This document shows, in pieces, positions 45,228-58,445 of a stretch of 64,000 nt of DNA. The position numbers and the translations under genes were made by a program. A model generated the notes under the pieces. The model did no database searches, was not told the origin of the DNA, and saw only the letters and a program-made list of their open reading frames with translations. Within the stretch, counting starts at the first letter, position 1, and each line of letters begins with the position of its first letter. The DNA lies in NCBI GenBank assembly GCA_963920665.1, contig OY987267.1:2914001-2978000 (forward strand), given 5' to 3'. This DNA comes from Straminergon stramineum (Eukaryota > Streptophyta > Bryopsida > Hypnales > Calliergonaceae).

Positions 45228-46378
45228 TCCAGCCCTCACCGGTACTCATGTGCGCGAGGCCCATCAGTCGATCAAGAATATGGATAACCAGTTTAGTGCC
45301 TGTATTGGGCTGTCACACCCATGAGTGCTGGCATTTACCAATAGACCATCAATTGGGAAATTTTAGAGTAACTGGCAAATGCAGCATTATTGAACGCATG
45401 CGCTTGATCTCGTGCAATCAGCGGGTTGCCAGTTCCTTTTCCACACTGACTTTAAACCCGTCGCTTGGAGTACTGACAGAGGAGTAAGTTTCTAGCTACT
45501 TGCCTGCATTATGAGGTTGTCAATTCAACTCTCCATCAAGCGCACACACTGATTCACGCGACCAGCAAAGAACTGGATAATCAAACAGGATAAGCTCTTG
45601 GAGTCATCAGAAATATTGGCTAGAGGCTTCAATCTGCTCAAACTACGTAATATGGGTAGAGCTGGCGGTGGCCTGAGATCTGAAGACGACGTCCTTTTTC
45701 ATCACCGGTGGGAAAACGGTTGTCTCAAATTCCTTGAGGAGGTTTCTGCGACTTAAGTTATCTCAATCCATTAAAGGCAAGCTGTGGTAGGAGCTGTGGC
45801 CAAGCTTTGCAGATGGGTACAGCAGTGAAGTCGATCACCGGTTCATCACAAAGAGGGGCCATGCCAGCCACTAACTACCAGCTAACAATCACAAGACCAT
45901 TTGACGACACATACCTTGCACCGATATGGCAGTGTTTCCACTTGATGAATGCAATCGGTGAGACGTCATGATCATTCTCTTGGAGTCAATGGATGTAGCG
46001 TTCCCGCCACATTGCAATCCGTTCGGTTATAAACCCAATTCTGCAGGTCTCAGTGTTGAGCGACATCAACCAAGCTGGAGTTGGAGAGCTTGCAGACCCC
46101 CAAGGACTGGCTGTGTTATACAGAACAGGTCGCACCTTCGAACTGGTTTCTTGAGCTGCTCATGTTGCGAGCATTGTAGAGATTTTCAACACGGTTGAGA
46201 AATTTTGTGATCCAGCTACTGCTTGTACTGAGATTTGACTGTCCTTTTGTTGTACTGTACGTACTGTACAATGAGATATGTTAGTTGAGTGGCGACAGTC
46301 ATTGTAGGTCAATTTTGACATATTGTTGATTTTACAATTGTTATATGTGCAGCTGGAGTTGGTTGATTCCAAGGCACC
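45228..46378. other. Intergenic DNA upstream of the first GDSL gene
   Basis: Mixed-GC sequence with short frames (e.g. 45248-45487 and 45968-46198) that show no motif. The last ~200 bp probably contain the promoter and 5' UTR of the GDSL gene. Confidence 0.45.
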
Positions 46379-48998
46379 ATGGTTGGAGCAGCTGGGTTAG
46401 CGTGGCTGAGTGCCATGGTAATATTGTTGAGCACAATGTTGCCAATGGTGTGTGGAGAGCCCATGATGCCGGCCATGTTTATTCTTGGTGACTCGCTTGT
46501 GGATGTTGGCAACAACAACTACCTTCTAACGCTTGCGAAGGCCAATTATCCACCTAATGGACTGGACTTCCCTCAGGGATCCACTGGAAGGTTCTGTAAC
46601 GGTCGCACTGTGGCCGATTTTATTGGTACGTTTGCCAACATCTCTACAGAAAGGACTTCGATTGAATCTCACATTGCGTGCGTGTCTTGTCATGTTTTCA
46701 GAGACTGTAACAATTAAGTGGCTTGCAATAGAGGCAGAGTTTACGTGGTTGAGAGTGCTGGAGGGAACTTACGGTGGGACGCAATGTATGCCGTTGCTAT
46801 TTACTGGCCATGTGTGTTACCTGTCGATGTTCACCACAATATTATGGTGAAACGCGGGTATATGCCAGTATTAGCAAAATATATCTGCAGTGGCATGAAT
46901 TAGATCTAGAGTTCACCTCTTGGTTTTCGTTTTCCCACCACAGAATTATTTCGGTTGATCTATGGTCTAAATTTTCTTTGAGTGAAATGGATTGTTTGAT
47001 TTTTCAGTTCAGATGATGGGCCTACCGTTCCCACCAGCTTACTTGAATCCAAAGTCGAAAGGACCTATCATTCTACAAGGGTTAAACTACGCCTCAGCTG
47101 CTGGTGGCATCCTCGACTCCTCTGGCTATACTTTTGTAAGTTCATCAATACTTGAGTTCCTTAGCATCATCTTTACCAGCGCAGATTAATTTGGATATAG
47201 TCGCAGTGAGTCCATTATTGTAATAATACACTTAGGATCCTGTGCAAAAACGAAAAATTAATCACAATCTAGTTTTGTAATGCACTTAGATTGGTGCACT
47301 TTATGGTGATCATGGAGCTTGACATCCGTTTTGACAACACCTGGCAGATCGGACGCCTGTCGCTGTCCAAACAACTGGAGTATCTGACAAAGACAAGGAC
47401 CGAATTCGTCGGGATGGTGGGAGAATCCAAAACAGCCGAAATCTTTGCCAAGGCGCTGTGGTTTGTCTGCATCGGAAGCAACGACTACATCAACAATTAC
47501 CTCCTTCAGGGCTCTGCTACTGGCAAACAATACACTCCCGAGCAGTACGAAAATCTCTTGATCTCAACGTTCGACCAACAATTGAGGGTACACACCTGAC
47601 TCATCTGGCATCATGCAACTATCAATAGTAAAGAAGATTTTAGTCTGTAACAACCCTTAACAGTCCTTAGCCAAAATGAATGCTTGACTTATGCACACCC
47701 ATAATCAGCACTGCCCAAAATGCCATGTGCACCTAATTAGAAACAAAAACTTAAATATAGATTACTCAAGATGTAGTGTACACAATCAAGACATGGAAGT
47801 CTGAGAGCCTAGTGTTAGGTTTTGGTACACCTCGAGAGAGTACTTTGAAAATTCATAACTTATTCATACGGTGTCCGAAGAATGCATGCTAAAGAGCGTC
47901 GGAATCCTCTTTCAGTTGCCAGTGAGATCTAATAAAAAATATGTTTAATAGTAGTATCTTTTCTCAGCTGTAATTAGTGGCAATTACAGGTGCACACACC
48001 GTAGCTCTAGAGATAATTCTGTTGGATATAATTGGTTTGTCAATGGCAGACACTGTACGCCCTTGGAGCCCGCAAGGTCTTCATCCTTGGTGTGGGTCCA
48101 TTGGGGTGCATCCCCTCGCAACTCTACCAACAAAAGAGCCCAGACGGCAAATGCATCGAGTTCATCAATGGCTATGTCAGGGGGTTCAAAGAAGCTACCC
48201 GGGTGCTCCTACGACAATTAACTGCCAGCCTTCCAGGGTCAATTTTTGTCTACGGAAATTCTTATGACCTCGTTGCAGACTATGTTGCCAGTCCAGCGAA
48301 ATATGGTGGGTACCGCGCATTATTACTCATCCCTCTTCGGCCTGCTTTGTTAGTAGCTACACCGCTTAATATTCTATTTATTGTATGATACACCATTTCG
48401 GTATGAACGCCATTTATTAGTAAAATTAATGACTTCATCTTGATGAACACTATTTATGGAAGCTAGAGCTGGATCTCATGTTGGTAGCTTGTTGCCTGGC
48501 CACTTCTTGCTCGAGTTATTATCCACTACAAAGCTTCTTGATGATGGTCCCAAGGTACTTTATTAATTCATCAAAATGAAGTCATTTACTCGATGATTCT
48601 TTGATGTTACATTAAATCATGGAGCACACGAATTAAATGATGACTGTGTATAGATTATCTTGTTTTGACTTTTTGAAGTTACATTAATTACATCATGGAG
48701 CACATGGTGTTAATTCATAGAGATGAGGGTGTTGGGGAACTAATTCTACGAAATTGACTGGGATGTTTGGACAGGGTTTACGGCGATAAACCAAGGGTGC
48801 TGTGGTGCAGGCACTTACAACGGCGCCATCCCTTGTATTCCATTGGTGAATCTCTGCCCCAACAGAGCGCTCTACTTGTTTTGGGACGCTTTCCACCCAA
48901 CAGACAAAGCCAATGGACTGCTGGCCGACTCGTTCTTCACGGGGGGCACCGATATCATCGAGCCAGTCAATATCCAACAGATTGCTACTATGCCTTAA
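46379..48998 (+). CDS. GDSL esterase/lipase, tandem copy 1 (5 exons)
   Basis: Exons 46379-46625, 47008-47135, 47348-47587, 48050-48305 and 48775-48998 splice in frame to 364 aa. This is an SGNH-fold hydrolase of the plant GDSL family, which acts on lipid or acyl-ester substrates, usually in the wall or extracellular space. Residues 1-26 form a hydrophobic signal peptide ending V-C-G. Block I is [15 protein letters not shown] with the catalytic Ser39. The G-R-F-C-N-G-R-T segment closes exon 1. The block III motif [10 protein letters not shown] is in exon 3, and the catalytic Asp328/His331 are in W-D-A-F-H-P. All key residues are present and the length is usual for the family. It shares exon number, intron phases and the exact lengths of exons 2 and 3 with the copy 6 kb downstream. 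Confidence 0.93.
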
Positions 48999-51499
48999 CA
49001 ACTTGGTTGTGGAAATCAGTGGTAGATCTGGGACAACTTCAGTTGTGGCCAAAAATTTAGAATTAGAAAAATAAGAAATTCTACTTCCACTCATTATGAT
49101 TCTTGACAGACACATGTGATCTGTAGCCACGGTACCCTCAATCATTTAGTTTGTGGATCAGAAAAGATATCATCTTTTCAGGTGAAGCGGAGTTTACGAA
49201 TTTACAAATGTACTCGATTTCATTAAGCAAGATCACAGCTAACCCAATTCAAAACGCAGCTTACAAACCACATAAACAGATAGAAGTTTGCCTCTCAACA
49301 CAACATTTTCTTTACTCATGAAGAAAAGTTTGCAAGAAACATGAATAGCTCGCCCAGACGAGGTTTCTTGCTCAAAGTTGATGCCTACATGAGAATCAAA
49401 AGGCTGATTAAAACAGGTAGCTAACAGGTTTTAAGTAGCAGTTGTGATGGATTCTCTTAATCATAAGTAAGGCATATACTTGGATATAATATTCTGCTTG
49501 ATGTTCCAAAGAGTAGCCACTAACTGTCATGACTGTGGCTTAGATAGTGTCCAAGCACTTGCGTGTATCTGATTTCTCATTGCAAGGTACTCGACCTTTG
49601 TAAAAGGACCAAGGTGTCCTGTTAAAGGAATTCCTTATAGTACGCTGGAATGAATCCGGTCCACTTTTATTTTCTGATAACTAGTTAACAGAGTAAAGTC
49701 TTCTTTATGATTAAATTCTTCCTTCAACATTTCAACTCATTTGAAATTGTAAGACAGTTTCTGCAACCAGCGTTTTTATGACTTGAATTGTAAGATTGTA
49801 GCTGCAATTGAGAATAAATTTTGTGATGAGTCATTGAAAGTTGCAATTCCACTCAATGGAAGAGGAAACAAGCCCTTTCGTATTGCTGGTAGATATGCTT
49901 AGATTCAGTGTACCTGTAGATAGACTTTGTTGCTTAATTCACAGTTTCACTGTAATTGTAGCTCATTTATATGTTAGAGTCTATGACTCAATTTTCCAAT
50001 AACAACAAACACTTGACGCGAGGAGGCACTGAAAACCTTTTCACTTCATTGTAGGTGTACCTTGTGTTTAAGCAGTTGGCCTTCTTCCCTTCAGTCAAGA
50101 GGCCACATAAATTTTACCGTGGTTGGCAGAACTTGTGTGATGTGTCAACAGAATGCTTTAATTTGAGCTACTGTCATTAAATGTTTGCCCTCCCTGCGTT
50201 GACATTCAAGCTGGAAATTTGGTTTAGTTCAAAAAACTCAACTTCTGTGTATGCAAATGGAACAATTGTGTTGAATTTTGAGCAAAAGTATGGTTGAGTT
50301 TTAAAAGTAAATGAGCAATAACTTTCCTTGAATGAGTTTCCATTCCGCTTTTGTCATGGCCTAATTTATTGAATATGATCTCAAAAGTGTCATTGGAAAT
50401 CACATTGTGGTGGAATGCCCAATTAATGCACAAGGCCTACATAAAACTCAAGTCAACTGCAAAGAGTATGATTTTGTGTGGGGAGGGATGACGTTTACTT
50501 TGGACAACTACAAAATGTAAATGGTGAAAATTGTAGCTCTCATACAAGTACGCATTAAGTCTTAATATTTATGTATGCATAGGCTCCATATTGTAAACTC
50601 ATCCCTACTACTATTAGTGGGTATATATATAAAACCACTACTTCTAGGGGGGAAATATTTACCCAATGAGCACACACATGAAGAACTCTATTTGACATAC
50701 TCATGAAGAAAACAATCAAGTGTTCAATTAAAAATATCCAATGCTTCCTTTGTTGGCTCTATCCTACAAAGCAAAGATTACCCAACTATTTCAAATCTTG
50801 TGAGAATCCAATTCCTACAAAGACCTCATTTACACTGCAAGAAAATGACGTACCACATTTCTTTCCTTCCGTAGGCTAGCTCTCGATGGAATGAAGCCTC
50901 CTTATTAACTAGGATTGAACATGAATGTTCATAATTTGGCAGGAATCTACGACATAGATCTTCATGTAAATTTATTTGGGTCTTACTTTTCAGAGATTTA
51001 TGAAAATGAATACCTCAATTTGGGTACGTTGTCCAGAATCGCACCAATTTAACGACAATACAGCGATAGATTTAAGTTTCGTACAATTAATATTGCTTTC
51101 AACTTTGCCATTTGAACTGACAATCTCCAATTGAATGCAAATTCCTTTGTTAGTGGGAACTGGGAAAAGTCTCCTAGCTTGTAAATATCAGCTCTAGTAC
51201 TCTCAATAGAATGAAACTGTTTTTTTTGTTTTTGTTTTGTACACAAATGAAACGGATGCAACTCTGCTTTCATGCGCCGACGAGACTGCCCTGGCATTCA
51301 GTTTCCTCTGAAACTGCACTTGCACTGTCCTCCCTCCTGCAACATCAAAAATTCAAAACTCACGAGTCTCAGCTGAAATAGGACGTACCACTTACGAAGT
51401 GCAGCTGTGATGAAAATAGACAGATGGAGACGCAGCTCATCATGTTGCTAAGCTTCGCACACTTGTAATTGAAAACAAGGTCGATAATTTCTGCATGGA
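48999..51499. other. Spacer between the GDSL genes, no gene seen
   Basis: 3' flank of the first GDSL gene followed by AT-rich DNA. No third GDSL copy or fragment was found by reading both strands for the G-D-S-L and D-x2-H blocks. Confidence 0.5.
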
Positions 51500-51735
51500 T
51501 TAACCCCTCCGTCAATTCAAGGCTCAGAAAAAATTTTACACTTATTATTTACAAGTAGGAACTCTGATTGATTTTTATTCATTTCACATCAAGTTCTACT
51601 TGGTATGAATTGATTGATGATTGTACTTTTCAACTTAATTACCCTGGCAATTTGAACATTGTACTACGAAATTTATTAGGTTTTACGTAGGAAAATTATG
51701 AGAAATGAAGCTTTAAATTAGACCTGTGGGATTGG
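51500..51735. mobile_element. MITE-like repeat C, copy 1 (partial)
   Basis: Starts TTAACCCCTCC and shares with the copies at 51841 and 61659 the ordered landmarks ACAAGT-GGAACTCTGATTGAT, CACATCAAGTT and GATTGTACTTTTCAACTT. The right end is not intact. Confidence 0.45.
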
Positions 51736-51840
51736 TTGGGTTGAGAAACTATCAAGTATTGAACTATCCATAATTCCATATGTACAGCTGCTTGAAGATT
51801 CAAATGAGAACAAGTTTCAATAATCACTGCGTAGCTGATC

Positions 51841-52076
51841 GAACCCCTCGATGCTTAGACAATTTCTGCACTTCTCGACAAGTTTTGACTAATAAAATTC
51901 ATTTCACATCCAGTTTTCTAGGAAGCTGATTGTACTTTTCAACTCCCTCTCTCAATATGACCAGCAGACTATGAAAGTTATAGATCTGGTAATACTTTGT
52001 GCACTGCGAGAAAACGAAGTAAAATTTTTTGACCTGCTGAAGAAGTGGTCGGCCAAATAATAGTCCCTCAGGGGCC
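51841..52076. mobile_element. MITE-like repeat C, copy 2
   Basis: Begins GAACCCCTCG and ends CAGGGGCC. It shares AATTTCTGCACTT, GACAAGTTTTGAC, CACATCCAGTT, CTGATTGTACTTTTCAACTC, GACCTGCTGAAGAAGTG and a GTCCCTCAGGGGCC end with the better-preserved copy at 61659-61908. It lies about 440 bp upstream of the second GDSL start codon. Confidence 0.5.
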
Positions 52077-52514
52077 TGGAGTTTTTAATCACAAAGTCAT
52101 TCAGACTGCTCAGGTCTCCTATAAAACCAAGTACCCGACCACATTGCCATTTCTGTAGCAGCCCCGCTCTCAGACTTCTCCCGAGCTCCAGCATCTGGTC
52201 CGCATTCCCCTCTTCTGCAATGTCACATTATTTTTTTGTATGGTATTGTTGCTTCAATTCGGTTCCAATTTTCTTGGGTCATTTTCCCGGTATCCATACA
52301 CCATAGTTCATATTTCCGCTAGTGTTAATATCAATAGCTAAGGAAGACAAGATTCTTAATTTTAGTCCAACTTTGAGCATTTGAACCAACAAAACCGGCG
52401 TTCAATCGGGAGTGCGCAGGAGCTTGAACGCGCAGAATGCAAATGGTGTTGTATCCGTTATATTTCCACAGATTTCCTTGACTTAATGGAAATGTTGTGC
52501 AGGATTTTGGAAGC

Positions 52515-55500
52515 ATGGAGTTGCAGCAGAAGGGTGGATTAATCCAGTTTTTATGTGTTTTATGGCTGTGGACATTGATACCATTCTGTGTAGAGGCGAG
52601 CACCACACCCGCTTGTTTCATATTGGGAGACTCTCTGGTGGACATTGGAAACAACAACTTCCTGCCCTTGTCTCTGGCCAAGGCCAACCTCTACCCCAAT
52701 GGCATTGATTTCGGCAATGGCCACGCCACCGGACGCTTCAGTAATGGACGCACTGTGCCCGACATTATTTGTATGTGCTTCTGGGTTTATCAGAATCTCT
52801 CTTTCCATACTTTGTTTTCCATTTTGAATGCAATGTCTGATTCTCAATGTTAAAAAGATGCAGATTTACAAAATGTAATGAATTACTTTTGGTACTGAGA
52901 CAAAAAAATTTTTTTGCTACTATTTGACTTGAAAGAGTTTGATGTTACGTTGCAGTTGAAAGACTGGGAGCGCCCATTCCACAGCCATACTTGAATCCTA
53001 CTACGCACGGTCGTGTGCTCCTCAATGGCGTGAACTATGCCTCTGGTGCTGGGGGGATCCTGGACTCGACTGGAAGTAACTATGTAAGGATGCGCTTTTC
53101 AGTACTTAAGAGTGGATCATATTAGGACATTTAAAATTAAAATTTTTTTTTTTTTATTGACCAGCACATGCAATGTTCTTCATTGATTTCATTGATATAA
53201 AGATTGTAGTTTTGGTTGGTAATTGATGTTTCAAAATATCATCAATCAAATTGGTCATTTTGAAACCATAAAACTGGATCGGACTACATTCTTTTAATCA
53301 AAATTCAGAACAAGTATAGCATTCCGTAGAATTAGTACTCCGATTTTCTTTTAACAGACAGACCAAGTCTGATTGATGCGCATTGATAGAAACCTGACAG
53401 TGTGCTCTAGCTAAACCAACCTTTTGTTTTGCATTTTCATCTTTAGCTAGGATGACTCCCAAAGTTTCATTGAGGATTCCAATTCTGGCGAATGTAACAT
53501 GACCTTTCTCACTGTTATATTTGGTAGTTACAATGCAAATTATGGTAACAAGTTTAACCAAATTTGTTAACAAAAATGACCAGAGAATTGTATTTTCGTC
53601 ATTAAATTTCCTATACGCTTGTAGCGAGACCACAATATTTGTTGAAATCTCGCTATATGTAGCTTTAAAAAAAAATGGCTGCACAGAAGTCCTGAGCTAG
53701 CGTTTGTTGTGAGGTTCTTCTTTCAGATTCAGCGGTTGTCATTCAACATCCAGCTGGGGTATTTCCAGAAGACAGTGGCAGAGATCAACAACCTAATTGG
53801 AGGGCCAAGAGCATCCAAGTTGCTGAATGACGCCTTGTATGTGATAGTGTTTGGAAGCAATGACTACATCAACAACTATCTTCTCAAAAACTCGGCAACG
53901 TCAAGGCAATACACGCCTTTGCAATATCAGGATTTGCTCGTCTCCACCTTCAGGAAGCAGCTCATGGTAAGTAGAATTCATGAATGGACTATAAACCCTT
54001 AAAACGACAAACCCAGCCTGAGGTGAGGGGCTTGGTTTTCAGAGAATCCTCAGGAAAGGAAAGCTTGTGTAGTACTCAACTACACTATATCATGTGAACT
54101 TCCTTGGCATTATTCTCTTGGTCTTCACAAGATGCATCTATCAATCTAAAATCTTGGGTTTTGAAGCAGAATTTGAACTTGTAATTTTTGCATTGGAAAA
54201 TTTGATAAAAAAAAAAATTGAGTAGTGGTTTTGAGATTGTCCATGGCCTTGAAGAGACGGAAGTTCATCATTGATTGGTCATTTATTTATTTTGATGTGG
54301 TGGCATCAATTAGGACAGACATTGTACAACTTGGGAGCAAGAAAGATTGTGATATTTGCCGTGGGGCCTCTTGGTTGCATTCCATCTCAATTGGTCACCG
54401 AGAACACCAAGGGCAAGTGCTTAGAAACGGTGAACAACTATAGCCGTGGTTTCAATGCTGCTGTCAGACCCATGTTGACCCAATTGAACGCAGCGTACCC
54501 TAATGCAAAATTTGTGTATGGGGATGCTTATAGAGCTGTGTCACAATTCATTGCAAACCCAACACAATACGGTATGTCACCTTAGCATCATTCCTTCACC
54601 ATTATGCATGTATAAGTCATATAACATCAACAATGACATAAGAATTTGTTTTATAGAAATAGGTTTTAGTTTTGTCCTCCTTCTTGATAATCTTACTTGC
54701 CTCATGCCATGCTATTTTGCATATATCTAAAATGATTAGCAATAGTTTAATTGTTAATCTAGTAATTTCCATCACTACACAAATTTGGCTTACTAGTGTT
54801 TGTGATACTAATGTATCTTAGACTTTACACTATTTTTAATTAGTGAAGGTTGAAATATTGTTGTTTTGGTCTATTTTCAAGAGAGGTAAAAAAATTTCGT
54901 TACATTAATTCAACATTGTGACTACTCATACAAATTTGTATACATAGAGTAGAAACATGATCTAGATAGATAAGAAATGAGCATGAGAAAACCCACAATT
55001 CACAAAATTGGTCACATGGGTCTTATAGTTGGTTACTTCCATCCCTTAGTCTATACAACCAACTCATTTCCTCTAATATATCAATTTGTAGTTAATTAAT
55101 TTTGTAGTTACATCATTTGCATAAGATTAATGTATGAATTTCTGTATTTTCTTGTTCAAAGAAATTGATATAAATCAAGTATTGAAAAATATAGATATAT
55201 ACATGGATTGATTCCAATGTGACCAAACTATGTATGGTAGGATAATTAAATGGGTGTGAATGTGAAATCCGCAAGACTTTCTAGTTACTGTATTAATTTA
55301 GGAATCATGATTTACACTCCAATTAAAGGGTTTTGAGTAGATATTTGTCATGCTTATGTCAATTTCTTTGAAATACATCACTAGTAGAAATCCACATTGA
55401 AAAACTCATTCCAGATAATGTTTTATTTATTAAATCTTCTTTATTTTAAACACAGCTGTGTTATTTACCAAAAAAACAATCATCTACTTTGTTTTTTTTC

Positions 55501-55788
55501 AGTGTAGATTTCTACTTGTGCATGTTTGGGTGCTAACAACAAGAGAATATGCTTTCAATTGGGGCAGGGTTTGAGTTTGCAAATGTGGGATGCTGTGGAC
55601 TTGGACCTTACAATGGACAATTGGGATGCTTGCCTACATCAAACCTTTGTACAAATCGATCAAGTTATTTGTTTTGGGACCCCTTCCATCCTTCAGATCG
55701 CACCAACATTTACTTGGCAAATCGATTCTTTGACGGGGGTCTTGATGACATTAGTCCTTTTAACATCAAGCAACTTATTTCTATGTAA
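52515..55788 (+). CDS. GDSL esterase/lipase, tandem copy 2 (5 exons)
   Basis: Exons 52515-52770, 52956-53083, 53727-53966, 54319-54571 and 55568-55788 give 365 aa. The start is the ATG at 52515; an earlier in-frame GTG at 52497 is not used here because it is not ATG and would put six polar residues before the signal peptide. The signal peptide runs to about residue 28. Block [16 protein letters not shown], carries Ser40. [10 protein letters not shown] is in exon 3, and Asp330/His333 are in W-D-P-F-H-P. All catalytic positions are intact. Intron positions and phases (1, 0, 0, 1) equal those of the first copy, so the two arose by tandem duplication, with clear divergence since. The last intron is about 1 kb and contains a CACTA-type MITE. 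Confidence 0.93.
55379..55520. mobile_element. 142-bp CACTA-type MITE in the last intron of GDSL copy 2
   Basis: The left end, CACTAGTAGAAATCCACATT, and the complement of the right end, CACAAGTAGAAATCTACACT, form a TIR of about 26 bp with few mismatches. Flanking CAT (55376-55378 and 55521-55523) is a 3-bp target duplication, as CACTA elements make. It ends only 47 bp before the exon 5 acceptor, so it may supply the branch-point region. Confidence 0.8.
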
Positions 55789-57328
55789 ATCTCATGCATT
55801 GGTGTATGATTGAAATCAATGTGGTTTCTTTAAACCACGTTCTTTTTTAAAACAATATTATCTAGATTTTTTTGGTGTGTGTTATCTACAAATCAATGAT
55901 AAGTGATTTTCAAAATTTTATGATCCTGTCTTTTACATGGGTTCTTCAAAATTGCAGAAGCGACAACAATCATCATATGTTGTGTTTTAATTTTGTGCAT
56001 TCCAATGCCAAGTTAGAAGTATACTTAAAAAACTTACCAGTTTTCATCACTTACAGTTTCTGTAGAATAATATAAAGTCAATTATTTTGATTTGGTTTTA
56101 TAAATTTCTTTTTTTTCAAAGTTCACCATTGAAAAGTGTGAAGTTTTTGATTGAACTCAGATGATATGTTTGGATACAAAAACTGCACGATATGAGACAC
56201 CAAGAGATTGTGTGAAAATAGACAAAACCATCAAAGGTTGACCAAGGAAAGTACAAATATGCAGATAAAAAAATAATTTCTATCCCAAATGGCGACATAC
56301 TGAATTTTGTTGTCACCACCGGAGAGAAATTTTAAAATATTTCGTAGGAATATTTGTAGGCATAGCTCCTTTCTTTCCACTTCGAGGGGTTGTTTACACT
56401 CATCCTGCTACTACTAATAGTAGTGGTCATGCCTGTTTACAACAAGCCTCGCAATAGAATTTTTGACATATATAGCTGTAGTTTGAACTCATAGCAGTCG
56501 CTGCTCTTATCTATCAGTATTATCATTCAGGTTAATTATGTAGAACATACGATATAAAATGATTAATCATATGGACATCTTTCCTCGCTAATCTCAACTT
56601 GGATACTGAACGAGACACTATAAATGTTTACTCATCTAATAAGAAATGTTTGCAAGTCATCGTTCTTCATGTTTTCAGTGGACCCTCATAGTGCCAGATG
56701 TATTCCTCCCAACTGTAAACTACAGTATTACAAAACGAGAATCAAATTAAGTCCTAATTTTAAGCCCGCTGATTTCCCTGGGCATGTTTTTTCGATAACC
56801 AATAGCAGATTGAAAAAAAAAGAAATTTGAATGGGACACAGGTGTACTTATACTGAAGTTCTATGGCGTTGTAAATGACAGAAATCCAGGAGGCTAAGAC
56901 GACGATTGAAGCGAAGACGGTCAGTCTGGGAGACTAGAAAGGGCCGTAGGAACAGCCTGAGTGGCAAGTTCCGGTCGATCGTACACTGAGGAATCTGGTG
57001 CTTCAGGACCCTCTAGACAGAGACGGGAAGTTCAGGAGGCTCCAACAACACCAGGAGATCACGAATTTCGACACGAAACGTCTTTGGGGAACCTAATCTG
57101 GAGTTACCACTACGAGGACGGCTCTTGTCTGGTCGAATTATCGTTTATGGCACGTACCCAGTTCTCGTTTCCCATGATATTGAGAACATGAAATGTCACT
57201 TTGTGATTATAAGCAGGGTTTTTAGAAGGCTCTTTCTAGTCTTTATTGAAAATGACCCTGATACGTTCTAGCTATGCACTATGAGATCGAAGTTCAAACC
57301 CATGTTATTTTGCCTTCGTGTGTCGCAG
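55789..57328. other. Intergenic DNA; possible upstream exon of the VPS13-like fragment
   Basis: The 3' flank of GDSL copy 2 is AT-rich to about 56850. From 56880 the sequence becomes GC-richer with an open frame (56961-57191) that lacks an ATG and has no clear motif. It may belong to the gene fragment downstream. Confidence 0.4.
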
Positions 57329-58445
57329 GGGTACACAGCCGGTCACAGCATCTCATTTTGGCGGCCGGATCCACCACCTGGGTAGGAAATTTGGACTGCT
57401 TCGCTGTGGACCTGGTAAGAGAATCAACCCTAGAGGTATTCGTTGGAAAGATTTCAAAGTCATAGTATCTTGAGTGCAGGTCCATGTTTAGATTCTTCAA
57501 ATGGTCCCTAAAGGACTTTCACTATCAATTTTCTCACATTCCGTGGACAGTAATCACTATCGTACGTTCCAGAAACCATTAGTAGGTCGATCTTTGAAGT
57601 GTCTCTGAGTCGAGTGGGCTGTTCGTGGATGCTGACCGCCTTCATCTCTTTGCAGGCCGGTATGTATCCGTTGGAGACGTAGCCTACACTGGAGACTTCG
57701 CGGAAAGTCAAACTGTAATAGTTTACAGAAACGATGAGGGCAGTTTTGAGAAGCCTTCAGGTTTCGATTTGGTACGAATTTCTTTCACTTGATGATTCTC
57801 ATATTCGCAAGATCTACTTGCAAATTGTCTGTACTTTGCTAGTGAACTCCGTGTTCGAATCAAAGTGCTTCACCTAGCTCATTCTTGAGAGCTTGTAGTT
57901 TCTCTTCTTTTGTATCACCAAGTCAAGATTAATTAAACAGCTGTGGGTGGGGAGTACCAAATCTTGAAGCTTCTGGATGCTAATGTTGAGGATTACACTA
58001 TTTGCGCCTCGAGGCATTGTACCGTATGTATAATGTGAGTTTCGGGAGTAGAATAGTTGCTCTTGGTAAAAAGGGTCAGTATAGGAGATCATTTCCCCTC
58101 ACGTTTCAGTATCAATCATCTTTCTTACAGATATGGAGGAACTGGAAAGATGGGATCGGAAGTCCAATCTCCATCATTTGGATGCCGAGGGCCCCAGAGG
58201 ATTATGTGGCTCTAGGATGCGTGGTGTGCGCTGACTACGAAGAACCCCAAGTGGACACCGTATGGTGCGTTTCCAGCGATTTAACTGACAGAAGACACTC
58301 ACTTGGAGGACTCGACCATCTAGCCGGCAGGCCCCCAGTGAAGCTCCTTGGCAGTGTTGCATCTACCCTTTGGCGAGTGAGGTCAAAACCTTTATTGCGC
58401 TACGAGAGGAGAAGGATGAGAACACTCCCAAACCTTCCACTATAG
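57329..58445 (+). pseudogene. VPS13/VPS62 (DUF946)-type gene fragment
   Basis: Three exon-like blocks carry the repeat signature of plant VPS13/DUF946 proteins. Block 57329 to ~57383 reads S-I-S-F-W-R-P-D-P-P-P-G. Block 57656-57771 reads Y-V-S-V-G-D-V-A-Y-T-G-D and ends P-S-G-F-D-L at a GTACGA donor. Block 58131-58445, after a TTTCTTACAG acceptor, reads W-R-N-W-K-D-G, W-M-P-R-A-P-E-D-Y-V-A-L-G-C and V-D-T-V-W-C-V, then ends at TAG. VPS13 proteins are bulk lipid-transfer bridges between membranes and are normally thousands of residues long. This piece covers only about one and a half repeats, the first junction does not keep frame, and no start codon is evident. It is probably a duplicated or transposed fragment. 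The second and third blocks do splice in frame. Confidence 0.65.

Noticed and set aside
48999..52514. Possible third GDSL copy between the two genes.
   Set aside because: Neither the G-D-S-L block nor the D-x2-H block was found on either strand. The spacer holds only MITE-like repeats.
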